A stretch of 64,000 nt of DNA. It comes from Sorghum bicolor. Its lineage: Eukaryota > Streptophyta > Magnoliopsida > Poales > Poaceae. Each line of letters opens with the position of its first letter. Positions within the stretch are counted from its first letter, which is position 1. The notes beneath the pieces were generated by a model, which did no database searches, was not told the origin of the DNA, and worked only from the letters and a program-made list of their open reading frames with translations. The DNA is taken from positions 6,142,462-6,206,461 of the forward strand of contig NC_012878.2 in NCBI RefSeq assembly GCF_000003195.3, given 5' to 3'. Positions 22,901 to 33,775 of this stretch are shown in pieces. The translations under genes were made by a program, and so were the position numbers.

Positions 22901-23128
22901 CTCCCTCCGTACTAATAAAAAAGTCGTTTAAAACAGTGTCACGATCTCCAAAACTTAGTTTTAACTTCTTATGTTTATAATAAAAATATTAATTAAAAAA
23001 TTATATATATATATATAATATTTTTCAAGACAAATCTATTTATATAGTGTTCACATTTTTATAATTTATATTTTTAAAGTTTAACTCAAACCTTATCTAA
23101 AACAACTTTATTTTTAGGTAAGAGGGAG
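22901..23128. mobile_element. Stowaway-like MITE
   Basis: TA flanks both ends. CTCCCTCCGTACTAATAAAA at the left pairs with the complement of TTTATTTTTAGGTAAGAGGGAG at the right. Interior AT-rich with a TA run. Confidence 0.75.
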
Positions 23129-23173
23129 TATAGCACGAAGAACCGAACAAGAGCTTCCCATGGCAACAATCAA

Positions 23174-23413
23174 GGTCATGTTTAGTTGTATCCAAAATCT
23201 AAAAATTTTTCAAGATTCTTCATCACAATGAATCTTACGGCATATGCATGAAATATTAAATATAAATAAAAAATAATTAATTGCATAGTTTGTTTGTGAT
23301 TTGTGAGATAATTTTTTCAGCCTAATTATTTCATAGTTGGATAATAGTTACCAAAATTCAAACAAAAGTCCTACAGCATCTAAATTCAAAAAATATTTAA
23401 TCTAAACAAGACC
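23174..23413. mobile_element. MITE, GGCCTTGTTTAGTT family, copy 6
   Basis: Ends GGTCATGTTTAGTTG and TCTAAACAAGACC are diverged complements; interior segments ATGAATCTTACGGCATATGC and TTGGATAATAGTTACC fit the family. Confidence 0.7.
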
Positions 23414-23605
23414 AAAAAGGAAAATAATGAACAATTAAGAGCCTGATCCACGATGCTGGCAAGGCTCGGAACATATGCCGCGTCTTGCTGCAGGTAACGC
23501 TCGGCCTCCGATCCGATCCCGTTGTCCTCACGCAAACGCAAGACGACACGCAGTGTCACAAATACAGATGTGTGCCGCCGCCGATGACCATTGTGTGCAG
23601 CAAGA

Positions 23606-23812
23606 GCAAGTGTTTAGTTCAAACATTAAATCTTACGCACATATATAAAATATTAAATATAAATAAAAAAAATAATTAATTGTACCCTTATATAGTTTGT
23701 CTGTAATTTGTGGGTCGAATTTTTTGAATCTAGTTAGTTCATAATTAGACAATACAAACGAAAATACTACAATATCTATTTTTTCAAAAAAAAAATTGGA
23801 ACCAAAAAGGTT
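23606..23812. mobile_element. MITE, GGCCTTGTTTAGTT family, copy 7, with internal deletion
   Basis: The left reads GCAAGTGTTTAGTTC and runs directly into AAACATTAAATCTTACGCAC, so about 30 bases of the normal interior are missing. The right end is AACCAAAAAGG. Confidence 0.6.
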
Positions 23813-24050
23813 TTTTCGTCCCTGAGAACCCTGGCCCTGCTGCTTGGAGATTCGTGCCGCCGACAACTTCAGGCTTCAGAGGTAGTAGTACACCCGGACC
23901 TGGATCTACAGTACTAGCCTAGCCAGCGTGCACGGAGCTAGAAACGGCCCACCATTACCAACACAACACCTGACACGCGAAAGAGAGATGACGATCAACG
24001 GCTGCAGTACGTTATTGATTACTAGGTACTAGCAAGGTACCGACTCTAAT

Positions 24051-24289
24051 GCCTTGTTTAATTCCGAAAATATTTTAAATTTCAGCACTGTAGCATTTTT
24101 ATTTTTATTTGACAAATATTATTCAATCATGGAGTAACTAGGCTCAAAAGATTTATATGATTTACAGATAAACTGTGCAATTAGTTTTTGTTTTCGTCTA
24201 TATTTAATGCTCCATGCATGTACCACAAAATTCGATGTGACGAAGAATCTTGAAAATTTTTTAGTTTTTAAGGTGAACTAAACAAGGCC
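24051..24289. mobile_element. MITE, GGCCTTGTTTAGTT family, copy 8
   Basis: Ends GCCTTGTTTAATTCC and GAACTAAACAAGGCC, interior typical. Length 239 bp. Confidence 0.8.
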
Positions 24290-24778
24290 CAAGTGTGTGT
24301 TTCCTTCTTGTTGTTTTTGTTTTGGATTGACAACGCCCCCGAAGCATATCGTCTTGTCTATCTATCTTATACAAATAGCTATGAAAAATTAATAGTTTGT
24401 TCTCCAAATAGTCCATAATTACTAAATAACTAAATTCAAAATTAAGTTTGATTGAAAAATGATCATTTGTTGCTTTCCAAATGATGGAAAAAGATGAACA
24501 ACTAGGCTAAAAACTTATCACATTATAATTCTATAAAAGTCTAGATCCATGGAGATATAGGAAAAATAAACAAATAAAGACTCCAGTACGAACAGCATAG
24601 ACCTCTTTGCCAGCACCTTAAAAAAATGACGGTAGTATTGAATCCAATACCATGCTAGAAATTGGATTTTGTTATGCATCTAGTTCTCTTGTCAGCGCCC
24701 ATCCAACTAGACGTGGTTGCTAGTTGCCGCCTCGCAGCTGGGGCGGCGGCAACAACAAGCACAGCGATAGCGGATCCG

Positions 24779-24802
24779 TGTCCCTGTCCCTGTCCCTGTC
24801 CC
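24779..24802 (+). repeat. TCCCTG hexanucleotide repeat
   Basis: About four contiguous TCCCTG units ending CCCG. It lies in a GC-rich segment (24700-25030) that has no recognisable gene. Confidence 0.7.
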
Positions 24803-25041
24803 GTGCGGCGGGAGCGGGACGCGCATCACAGCTTGGCAAAGCACTCGGAGGTTGCTCCCCTCCATGTCGCATCGGCACCGTACGGCCCGTCCGTTCGCTC
24901 GTCGACGTACCTGTAGGTGCCTGTACCCCCCATGCGCGCGCACGCCTACGGCCTACGTGTACGTGTCATCACACAGCCCGCAGGCCCAACGGTTGGGGGA
25001 CGGACGGGCGCCGCGCCGGCCTACTTATTATTGCCGCGTGC

Positions 25042-25042
<1 letters not shown>

Positions 25043-25095
<53 letters not shown>
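25043..25095. repeat. (TA)n microsatellite, about 53 bp
   Basis: An uninterrupted AT dinucleotide run, likely highly variable in length. A CTCCCTCCGCCCC Stowaway-like end follows at 25103. Confidence 0.9.
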
Positions 25096-25098
<3 letters not shown>

Positions 25099-25130
25099 GG
25101 TACTCCCTCCGCCCCGGGCTACTTATTACC

Positions 25131-25246
25131 GTGTAATTAATTTTTTATTTTTATCTAAATTTAATACTTCATGCATGTACCACAAGATTCGATGTGACGG
25201 GGAATCTTGAAAACTTTTTAGTTTTTGGGATAAACTAAACAAGGCC
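25131..25246. mobile_element. MITE, GGCCTTGTTTAGTT family, copy 9, truncated
   Basis: Only the right half is present: TTTTTATCTAAATTTAATAC, GATGTGACGGGGAATCTTG and the end AAACTAAACAAGGCC. Confidence 0.75.
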
Positions 25247-25569
25247 TAACACTATGTGGAGCGGATTCCAATACATATCCATTGAGCACTCCGGCCACGA
25301 GGCAAATCAAGTAGCTTTATTCATGATTTAACTATCCTCGTTGAATAAAGTGTGTCGAATTGTTTTTTTTATAAAAAAACTAGATACATGTAACAAAGAG
25401 ATTCAACTGCGAAAATGGAGATGCAAAAGTTTACTCGACCAAATTCCTCACCCTGGAGGTTATAGTTCGATATTAACACAAGTGTAGAACATACAAAACA
25501 CACAAGATAGCTCAGAAAATATTGTTGCAATGCCTAAAATAATCTTCTAAAGATAATTCATCACAAATT

Positions 25570-25651
25570 GTCGATATGTCCGAGTGGTTAAGGAGACAGA
25601 CTTGAAATCTGTTGGGCTTCGCCCGCGCAGGTTCGAACCCTGCTGTCGACG
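25570..25651 (+). tRNA. tRNA-Ser (anticodon UGA)
   Basis: An 82-nt sequence folds as a class II tRNA. The acceptor stem GTCGATA pairs with TGTCGAC (one G-U pair) and discriminator G is at 25651. The D-arm region CCGAGTGGTTAAGG and the T-arm GGTTCGAACCC are canonical box A and box B promoters. The anticodon stem ACAGA/TCTGT holds the loop CTTGAAA, giving anticodon TGA, for serine UCA codons. The extended variable arm (TGGGCTTCGCCCGC) is typical of serine tRNAs. There is no intron. Confidence 0.95.
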
Positions 25652-25652
25652 G

Positions 25653-25662
25653 TTTTTTTTTT
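25653..25662 (+). terminator. RNA polymerase III terminator of tRNA-Ser
   Basis: A run of ten T begins two bases after the tRNA 3' end, the standard pol III stop signal. Confidence 0.85.
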
Positions 25663-25881
25663 AATTTTTTCTCATATTTTTTTTGTATAGAGTATCATCA
25701 CAGTCATTCTGTTGGGCTCCCGGCCCTGACGCTGTTCCCCATTCGCGATCCCCTCGACAGAGAAGACCGGCTCGGCGGGCGGCCGCCGGCCTGGGCACCT
25801 GGCGCGGCCGCGCGGGCTCGGCGCTCCCGCAGGCGGCGGCCCGGGGAGTCGGCAGGCTGGCAGGGGGCGGTGGGCAGAGTC

Positions 25882-25883
<2 letters not shown>

Positions 25884-25915
<32 letters not shown>
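25884..25915. repeat. (GA)n microsatellite
   Basis: About 32 bases of GA dinucleotides between a GC-rich block and the hAT-like pseudogene leader. It may be in the leader of that pseudogene. Confidence 0.8.
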
Positions 25916-25916
<1 letters not shown>

Positions 25917-26078
25917 ATTTGGAGCAGAACAAAGCAATTGCAGTGGTCTGATTTGCAGATTTGGGTGAGGGTGAGGATTCAGTTTCAATCTTCAGTATAT
26001 TTGCTAGTTGCTATTGGTATTGAGTTCTACCTAATAGTGTGCATATATGTTTTCCATAGATTTGTTTTGGTTTGCAAA

Positions 26079-26951
26079 ATGAAGAACAAATCAGTTAATT
26101 TGGAGACATTGTGGGATAGAGCAGTAGAGGCAAGAAAGGTAGAATCAGCCTCCCCATCAGTGTTGCAACCAGTTACTGTCGAGAGTGACGCTCAGCCTCA
26201 GAATCCATCTGTTGTTCCAGTTACTACAGAGCCAGAAGCCCAGAATAAGATAGCAATCAGTCAGAGAAGTGCAGAACCTGAGATAGGTAGCAATGGACCT
26301 GATATATAGCAGCAACCACAGAAGTGGGCGAAGAAGAAGAACATCAGCAGTACTCTACAGAAGGAGCTGAACCTTCTACTTGGTCCCCTATCAGAGATGG
26401 TGATGACTCATAGTATGAATCAATCAAGTGATGAAGCTATCTATGACATTGGCCTTCTCTCTCATTATCCAGGAAAGAGGATTCCAATCAAAAGATAATG
26501 ATGTTAATGACCGGAATTCTGTGATCAAGGCATACATTGCATTAGGGCCGTGTCAGCAACGGAGTCACAATTTTCCTGTAAGGAGCGTTGGAGGTAAGCC
26601 TCGGTGCTTCATGCAACTTGGTTTCATGAATTTAGATGGCTTGAATATAGTGTTGAGAAAGATGCCACATTTTTTTGTTTGATATTTGTTCAAACATAAA
26701 ATTAATAGTTCTAGTGGAGATGCTTTTGTGAGGGGGGTAGAAATTGGCACATGAGAAAGAAGAGGATTGCTAAACATTGTAGAGCTATGACTAGTTTTCA
26801 CAATATGGCTCAAGAGAGATATAATTCCGTCATTTCACCTAAAGCAACAATTGTTGAAAAGTTTGATGCAGTAAATGATAAGGAAAAGGCTCTTTATATT
26901 CCCGTTTGTCATATTCTGTTCAATGTGAAAGTGAGAATACCCAAGTTTTAA
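26079..26951 (+). pseudogene. Broken hAT transposase-like (TTF-type zinc finger) gene, N-terminal part
   Basis: An ATG at 26079 follows a TTTCCATAG acceptor-like site. The frame runs to a stop at 26307 and continues in the same frame to 26498. The protein order is a Ser/Pro/Gln-rich N-terminus, then YDIGLLSHYPGKRIPI, and in a second frame VIKAYIALGPCQQRSHNFP and a Phe/Tyr/Trp-type stretch with the remnant of AFVRGGRNW and KKRIAKHCRAM (26712-26800). This order (DIGL...AYxxxGPCQ...F...GFxNW) is that of plant TTF-domain hAT transposase-derived proteins. Stops and frameshifts break it. The catalytic DDE and dimerisation regions are absent; sequence resembling a hAT terminus follows at about 26950-26970. 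Confidence 0.65.
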
Positions 26952-26970
26952 ATCCTGCCTCCGCCACTAA
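26948..26970. repeat. hAT-type right terminus
   Basis: The complement reads TAGTGGCGGAGGCAGGATT, like the CAGTGGCGGA ends of grass hAT elements. It is only about 40 bases past the last transposase-like codons, implying an internal deletion of the element. A matching left end was not found. Confidence 0.4.
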
Positions 26971-28105
26971 TCACTGGTCGAGATGCTAACTAACCCTGTT
27001 TAGCTTTGGCCTTTGGCGTCTCAGTCTCACCTAGTGGCTGCACACTTGCCCTTGGGAGGGCTCTGTGTGTGTTCTGTCGCTGCCCTTGCGTGCAGAGGTG
27101 CAAGCCTAAGAAACTAAGACCTGCTTCTTTTCATTGGAGCTTGTCACACATTTCGATAGAGCAACTATCAACTGAGGGTGTGCTTGGAAGGCCGAATCGG
27201 ATCCGTTTCTAGGAAGAATCTGTAGAGTTCCAAACGGGTTTACAACGAAGAATCAGAGTGAATCGTTTCCCGTTTCCTTCGTAAAGACTCGAAACGGCGA
27301 TTGCATAGGTTCGCTCTGCCTTCCTTCTGATGCCCATCTACTCTATTTTCTTGAAATTACCACAACTGCCATTGCCTGCCTTGCCTGTTTGACCGAGCCC
27401 TTGCACTCCGTGGGATGGACAGTGTGCTCTAGGTGCCCGACGTTGCCAACACCAGGAGGCACCGCCTCCTGTGCGCCCCTCCCCCGATCTCCTCCCATGG
27501 CGGCGACTGCGCGCTGCGACCACCTCTATGTTCCCTCCCTCCGACGATCCCCTTTCTTTGACGATGACTGTTATTGAAGTGTTATTAAGATATTACGCCT
27601 GTTATTCAAGTGTTAACTCAAACACGATGCACGACAAACTCCAGCTCACCTGCCAAACTGCAAAATTTTCCATGAACAAACATACTATCCTGCGCTCACC
27701 AAGCGCATTTCCCAGACCTTGTCGAGCAGCATGACCGTGACAGTAGACATGTACATGATCCACTCAAAAACAAACTTAACAAAAGTAAATTAACCAAAGT
27801 AGAATATGACTTTTGAGCAGGACATAGCATTGACAAGTTAGATCAACACTGAAATCTCACTAAAGTTTGTTGTCGTGATCAGCAGGGTCTAAAAGTACCA
27901 GTCTGCTATCACCGAGCTTCCATCAGTTAGACAAAATAAACAAGCAAACGGACTTCTCAGGTCTCAACTTCTTGAACGTTACATACGAATAACAAAATAT
28001 AGGACAAGACTCACATTGCAAATGGTTGCTAAGCTTTTGCCTCAAACAAGTTAAATAAAACGTAGTGCTCCCTAATTTCAAAAGTAAAAATAATTGTTCC
28101 TTTCC
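26971..28105. other. Intergenic DNA downstream of the receptor kinase
   Basis: No supported gene. A GC-rich part (27360-27580) has short frames on both strands without a domain. 27740-28105 is AT-rich and includes the probable 3' UTR of the kinase gene. Confidence 0.45.
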
Positions 28106-31100
28106 TCAGTGGCATAGCTCTGAAAATGTTTCTTTGATTGTGATGACTTTAGCATAAACATCCTTCATTGTTGGTCGGTCTTTCGGTGTCTCTACAGAGC
28201 ATGAGATACCAATCTTAATAAGATCCATGATGGTTCTTGTTATTTCATCCATTGTATGATTACCACCATCTTCTGTAACCGGAATTATAGAAGGATCTAG
28301 AATCTCAGGAATCTTTTGAGGAAATGCTTCTTCCACAAATTTGTGAAGGGTCAAACCCTTAGAAAACATCTCATCTGTCGGACGCTTCCCTGTGAGCATT
28401 TCTAAGATGGTAATTCCATAGCTGTAGACATCGCCCTCTGTTGAGAGTTTGCTCCCGAAGCCATATTCTGCAATATTGTAATTTATCATCATTGTACCTT
28501 CATGATATTGTTAATCATAAAAGCATATTCTCAGAGAGTAGGAAACTGAAACATACATATGAAGGGAAAATGCTCACCTGGTGCAATGTATCCGATTGAT
28601 CCTCTTGGTCCAATTAAGCTTGTAGAACTTTGATTGCTTGAATAGCTAAAAGTGTGAAGAACCTTAGCCAATCCAAAGTCACCAAGATGTGCAACCATGG
28701 CATCATCAAGAAGTACATTGCTGGGTTTCAAATCACAATGGACCATAGCGGGAACGCAATGATTATGAAGATAATCCAAAGCAGAAGCTATGTCCATTGC
28801 TATTACTATTCTGGAGCCCAAACTCAATGGTTTTTGAATTCCATACTTGTTCAGTTTTGGATAGAGCCAGTTCTCGAGGCTGCCATTAGACATGTATTCA
28901 AGAATAACAGCCTTGAACTCATGTCCTGCTGAATCAATTGTTGAGCATGCAGTAATCACCTTCACGAGATTACGGTGTCTAGTATTCCTCAGGGCCTCAC
29001 ATTCAGCAAGGAAGCTGTTTGGTGCTCCAAGTTGATCAAGTTTGAATACTTTGATGGCAACTGTATGCTCCTCACTCCAAAATCTTCCTTTATAGACTAA
29101 TCCACATTTTCCTGAGCCAACCAAGTTGTCTGATGAGAAACCGTTTGTTGCTTTGACTAGATCAGCATATTTGAAATTCTTCAAATCTATGTTGGATGGA
29201 TGATCTACTCGTTGAACTTTCTTTCTCTTCTTTAGAAGGACTGCAAAGCATAATAGCAAGACTAGCGAAAGAGAAGCAAATCCTACAAACTTCAGAATTT
29301 TGGAGGTGTGTCTATGTCGTTTAGATATATCTGTATTGCATAGTGGCAGATGTAGCAACGGGGTACTGGCACATAGGTTCTTGTTCCCTTGAATGAACAC
29401 ATCACGTGCATCCTGAAATATCCCACCTGTTGGTACTGGTCCCTCAAAGTTGTTGAAGGACAAATTGAGAAGCTTCATAGAGCTAAAAGATTCAAAGAAC
29501 TCCGGGATTTCACCGTAGAAGTTGTTCTGAGAAATGTCCATCTCAATGAGGCCTCGTAAAGCAATGAATGATTCTGGGATCCTCCCATCAAGAAGGTTCC
29601 CCTCCATGTGGAGGGACTCCAAATGAACACACTGACCTAGAGTGGAGGGTATTTGCCCAGTCAACATGTTATTAGAAATATTCAGCAGGCCAAGGTTGAT
29701 GAAGCTGCCAATCTCTAGTGGTATTTGTCCGGAGAGTTGGTTGTGAGACAAGTCCAAGCCATTAGAAAGCGAAGAAAGAGTAAATACCTCCTTTGGTATG
29801 CTACCATCAAAGCTGTTATAAGAGAGGTTCAGCTTGTCTAAGTTCTTGCAATGTCCTAAAGCGCCTGGTATCCGGCCACTCAAGTTATTTTCTTGTAAGG
29901 AGAGCTCATTGAGTTGACTCAGGTTACCGAGGGAGAGTGGAATTTGTCCAGAAAGTTTGTTCTGCGATAAGCTTAGGGCGAACAGGTTTGGAAGATGACC
30001 TAGGGAGTAAGGAATATTTCCAGTAAGGAGGTTCTTCCCCATGTAAAGAACCTTGAGGCTTCTGAGGCGCTCTATCTCATTTGGAATGGTACCAGATATT
30101 TCATTTGCACTTAAAAACAATACCTCTAATGTACTGGACAGGTTCCCTATGGATTTCGGCAAGACTCCTTTGAGGGTGTTTCTATCCAGATACAAATTCA
30201 CCAATTGCCTGCAATTTGTCAATGACGACAAGAAAGACCAGTCCCCAGCTTCAAGGTGGTTCATGGTTAGATCAAGTTCGATTAAGTTTGGCAGGGATCC
30301 AAACAAAGGAACAATACCATGAAATGCATTATCCCAGAGATTAATGATCTGGAGAGTGGTGGTGTTGGCTAGCGAAACAGGGATTTGACCAGTGAACTTG
30401 TTTCGAGCCACAATCAAATTTACAATTCTTGGAAGGTTATACCCAATATTAGCTGGAATTTCCCCAGTGAGATTATTCATACCCATGCCAAGGTGTGTGA
30501 GTGCTGACATGTTGTAAATGGAGTCTGGAACAGTCCCTGACAAAACATTGTTAGTCATGCCTAGAACTTGCAGGTTTGCTATTGTACCTATACTCATCGG
30601 GATGCTACCATGAAAACTGTTACCCTCAAGTGTGAGCCAGAGAAGGGAAGAAAAATTCCCCAAAGTGGAAGGTATTGTACCTGTAAGACCATTTGATTGC
30701 AATATAAGATACTGTAAGGGTGAGTCAGTATTTGAGAGAACAGGTATGGATCCAACAAAGTTGTTCTCTGCAAGCACTAACATCTGAAGTGATGTGCTGT
30801 TAAACAGTGACAGAGGAAGCTCTCCACTAAGATAATTGTTTCTTAAGCCCAATAGTTGAAGCGATGAACTATTAGCTAGTAGCAATGGTATTGGTCCTGT
30901 GAGACTATTGTTGTTGAGAATAACAGAGACAAGAGAAGAGCTGCTTCCAAGAGAAATTGGAATGTTGCCCGTCAGATAATTACCAGAAAGATGTAAAACA
31001 GAAAGGTTGCTGAGGCTCCCCAAACCTTCCGGGATACTTCCGCTGAGGGAATTACTTGAAAGATCAATGACCTTCAAGCCAAAGCATGATGATAGAGACT

Positions 31101-31569
31101 CTGGGATCCTGCCACTAATAAAATTGTTGGAGCTGAGGTTAAGGTATCTCAGCCTATTCAATTGGCCAAGTTCAGCTGGGATCTGACTATGCAGTTGATT
31201 ATTTGGCAAGTGGATCCTTGTGAGGAAAGTGAGGTTACCAATGCAAGGAGGTATTTGGCCATGGAGGTCGAGTGACTCAAGGTCCAGTGCAACAACACGA
31301 GATGAGTGTCTCTTGCTGCATGTAACACCGGACCAACTGCAGAACTGCGTCGAATCATTCTTCCATGAAGGTAGGATCCCAGTAGGGTCTGAGACTGAGA
31401 GGTGGTGCTTAAGGCAGAGGAGTGCTTCCATGTCGTCGTTAGATTCACGATGAAGAGGTGTAGCACCTAGTGAAGGTGTAGCAAGTGCCGAAAGAGAAGC
31501 CAAGAGAATGATCAATGGCAGTGAGGAGCTGAGAGTGCCTACAGGGGCCATATATGTTCTGTGAGACAT
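28106..31569 (-). CDS. LRR receptor-like kinase, non-RD, Xa21-like (LRR-XII) group; two exons
   Basis: Exon 1 is 31569-28578 and exon 2 is 28467-28106, with a 110-bp intron: donor CCAG|GTGAGC and acceptor TTGCAG|AATATGG join GYIAP to EYGFGSK in frame. The product is 1117 residues: signal peptide (about 1-36), an LRR N-cap with CSWSGVTC, more than twenty plant-type LRRs (about 90-700), a membrane helix near 756-778 followed by KKRKK, and a kinase domain (about 800-1115). The kinase has [14 protein letters not shown] in place of HRD (non-RD), DFGLAK and GYIAPEYG. Known non-RD members of this group (Xa21, FLS2, EFR) are immune receptors at the plasma membrane; the ligand here is unknown. The glycine loop reads [11 protein letters not shown], a variant of GSGSFGxVYKG. 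The first in-frame ATG (31635) lies inside the TATA box, so 31569 or 31551 is the likely start. Confidence 0.9.
28468..28577 (-). other. Intron of the receptor kinase gene
   Basis: A 110-bp intron in the activation segment of the kinase, GT...AG, phase 1. An intron at this place (after GYIAP) is usual for LRR-XII genes. The unspliced frame would end after about 15 further codons. Confidence 0.9.
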
Positions 31570-31634
31570 TGTTATTTTGCAGTGGACGTGTGCTTTTGCC
31601 TTCAGTGATTTTCTATAGTGGTGGATATGCTGCA

Positions 31635-31641
31635 TTTATAG
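31635..31641 (-). promoter_or_regulatory. TATA box of the receptor kinase gene
   Basis: The minus strand reads CTATAAATG, 66-72 bases upstream of the ATG at 31569. It overlaps the first in-frame ATG, which is therefore not transcribed as a start. A copia LTR relic begins 40 bases further upstream (31681). Confidence 0.65.
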
Positions 31642-31680
31642 AAGGCAGGTCGGCTGCAGCCAGCTTGCTGTAAAGACTTG

Positions 31681-33152
31681 TGTGGAACGGCTCAGCCAGC
31701 TTCTTTAGAGATGGCTGGTACAAAGGTTAAGACAAGTTTTGTACAACAGGAACAATTACAGGATGAGGACTCTAGGTCCGTGTACAGGGTAGCACAAAAC
31801 AGACCTATACAAAACTTCTAATACAAAGAGACAACCTGATATATTACGCATATCCTTGGTTATCCCTCAATCACAGCTTGCACAAGTTGAATTGTTCCTA
31901 AACTTTTGAAAACTTACAGTTGATCATCACAAGTACAAAAGTTCTTGAGCAACCTGTTCTGTCACAAAATGATAATTCATTTTAATTTGTTCAGTTCTGA
32001 CATGGAAAACTGGATTTGCAGACACCGAAGAATAGGAAACCTTTGAATATAAAACTGATAGTTCACCTTGAAGCATTTGTATCCTTATCCACAATTGCAT
32101 TAGCAAGTGACTTATATTTTGCTTCAGTGCTAGACCTGAAAACAGTTACTTATTTTCTAGCACTCCTTGCTATAAGATTTGGTCCCAGAAACTGAGAAAC
32201 ATAACGAATCCCCTTGTGGATCTTCTATCATTTTTTGAACAATGTGTACAGTGAGCATTTAAGAAAGCACTCACCAGAAGTGGCTTTGATTTAGCCCATA
32301 GTCAATTGTACTTGTAGACTTGTACTGGCCACATCTAAGAATTATTTTGAACGCGGTATAATGAACCAAAGTAGTAGAGGGAAGATACTGACAAACTTAT
32401 GTCTGGCCTAGTCAAGTTTCAATATAATATTGCAAGCCACCAACAATACTTATGTATCTTGTAGCAATATCATTGTTCAATAATGTATCACGAACATTAG
32501 ATATCAGTTTTTTTCTGAAACCGACATGGTTGGATTATTAACTGTCTTGCATTAATCTTTCAACCCAGCACGATGAATTCAGTCCTTGGCATACTTTTAC
32601 TGAGTCAACATCAGCAATATATGTCCAGAGCAAGCCGATAAGTGGACCAGCAATCATCATGAAGACCGTTGGAACAAAGTTTCAACAGCCCGTTTCGCTT
32701 GAGCTCACTACAAGTCTACAACATTGCCATAAACATATAGTATAAACCAAGAAATGTATGACAGCAGCTCCTTGTTTAAAAAAAGAAGCGGTAAGTGTGT
32801 CAACTTTGAATGTTAGCTTGCATTACATATTTTGCCGGTTAGGCAGAACTTGACTCATGACCACAAAGAGACTTGTCAAATTTACACACAAAGCGCAGCA
32901 AAGACTTATCTTCATATCCAGGTGATTGTCACACATATATAAAATATTTAGCCATGTAAACTATTGTGTGGAATGGCTTGGCAAGGCTGCCGGCCAGCTT
33001 TATTATATACACGGGGGTTGGTAATGGTAAGGACCAAGTTAAGTTCGGTTACAACAGGAGTCACAGATAAGTAAACTCTAGTAGCAAAGAGACATAGACG
33101 AACTTCTAATAATAATACAACAAGAGAGATGTAGAACCTGATACATTGCGTA
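31681..33152 (-). mobile_element. Decayed Ty1-copia element with two diverged LTRs
   Basis: Segments 31681-31850 and 32967-33152 share TGTGGAAYGGCT, TACAACAGGA, AACTTCTAATA and AACCTGATAYATTRCGYA in the same order, so they look like a pair of old LTRs (170 and 186 bp). Between them the minus strand carries a broken copia RNase H: DRRSTRGF, FRSSTEAKYKSLANAI, then NPVFHVRTEQIKMNYHF and TEQVAQEL, in shifting frames between about 32400 and 31900. Most of the internal region (gag, integrase, most of reverse transcriptase) is missing. No TSD was found. Confidence 0.6.
31900..32420 (-). pseudogene. Copia RNase H remnant
   Basis: On the minus strand, shifting frames give DRRSTRGF, SSTEAKYKSLANA, and HVRTEQIKMNYHFVTEQVAQ, which follow the order of the Ty1-copia RNase H domain end (DRRSTxGY...SSxEAEY...RTKHIEVDYHFVRE). 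Many stops and small indels are present, so it is not functional. Confidence 0.6.
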
Positions 33153-33197
33153 TTTGTATTTGTATGCATGCGTTTTTTCTTTGCCCGTCAATTTGCT

Positions 33198-33257
33198 AGC
33201 AATTTCCTAAGAGAAGACAGCCCTAGTGGCTTTCCTAGCAATTTCCTAAGAGAAGTT
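33198..33257 (+). repeat. Direct duplication TAGCAATTTCCTAAGAGAAG
   Basis: The 20-base segment occurs at about 33198-33217 and 33236-33255. It is a simple local duplication upstream of the small-peptide candidate. Confidence 0.8.
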
Positions 33258-33472
33258 CTTGACTTGCAGTCAAGTCTTGTGCTGAAACGGTCCATTTAGA
33301 AATTACAGCAAGGAATTGACTGAGACTTGCCAACTTCCTGCTGCAGCAAAACAAACAAGAGCAGCGGCAGGTTATCTTACAGTGGTTTGGTTGCAGCTGC
33401 AGCCTGCTGCCAACGGCTATTAATAGGCGCCAGAAGCATTGTGATTTTGTAGCTAGCAATCATCCTCGATCG

Positions 33473-33775
33473 ATGCCTGGGAAAATGCCAGCAAACGGCT
33501 GCGTTTTCCTGGCTCGGTTGCTTCTTGTTATCTTGTTGGTCATGTTACTAATGATTCACAGATGTACATCAGCAATTATACATGGTGAAGCACCGGGTGG
33601 TAAGTAGCTCATATGTTTCATCATTTATATGAGTGATCAGCGTGTTCGATCAACTGCTCTGTGCCTTCTGCATATATGTTCATGGCCTGGTATTTATATT
33701 TTCAACGTCATTGTCGCAGATCCTCCGGTACAGGGAGGTACTGATTGCTGTGCTATTGGGGGCTGTTGTGTATGA
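33473..33775 (+). CDS. Candidate two-exon gene for a small secreted peptide with a Cys-rich end
   Basis: Exon 1 is 33473-33599 and exon 2 is 33720-33775. The donor G|GTAAGT and acceptor TCGCAG|ATC join in phase 1 to give a 60-residue protein. It starts MPGKMPANGC, has a strong hydrophobic core (about residues 12-28) like a signal peptide, then a short linker and the end DPPVQGGTDCCAIGGCCV, with cysteines at 10, 31, 52, 53, 58 and 59. A TATA-like CTATTAATA lies about 50 bases upstream. Without splicing the frame would end after 44 codons. I do not recognise a family. The consensus splice sites and the fit of hydrophobic leader plus Cys motif support a gene, but it could be a chance frame. Confidence 0.4.
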
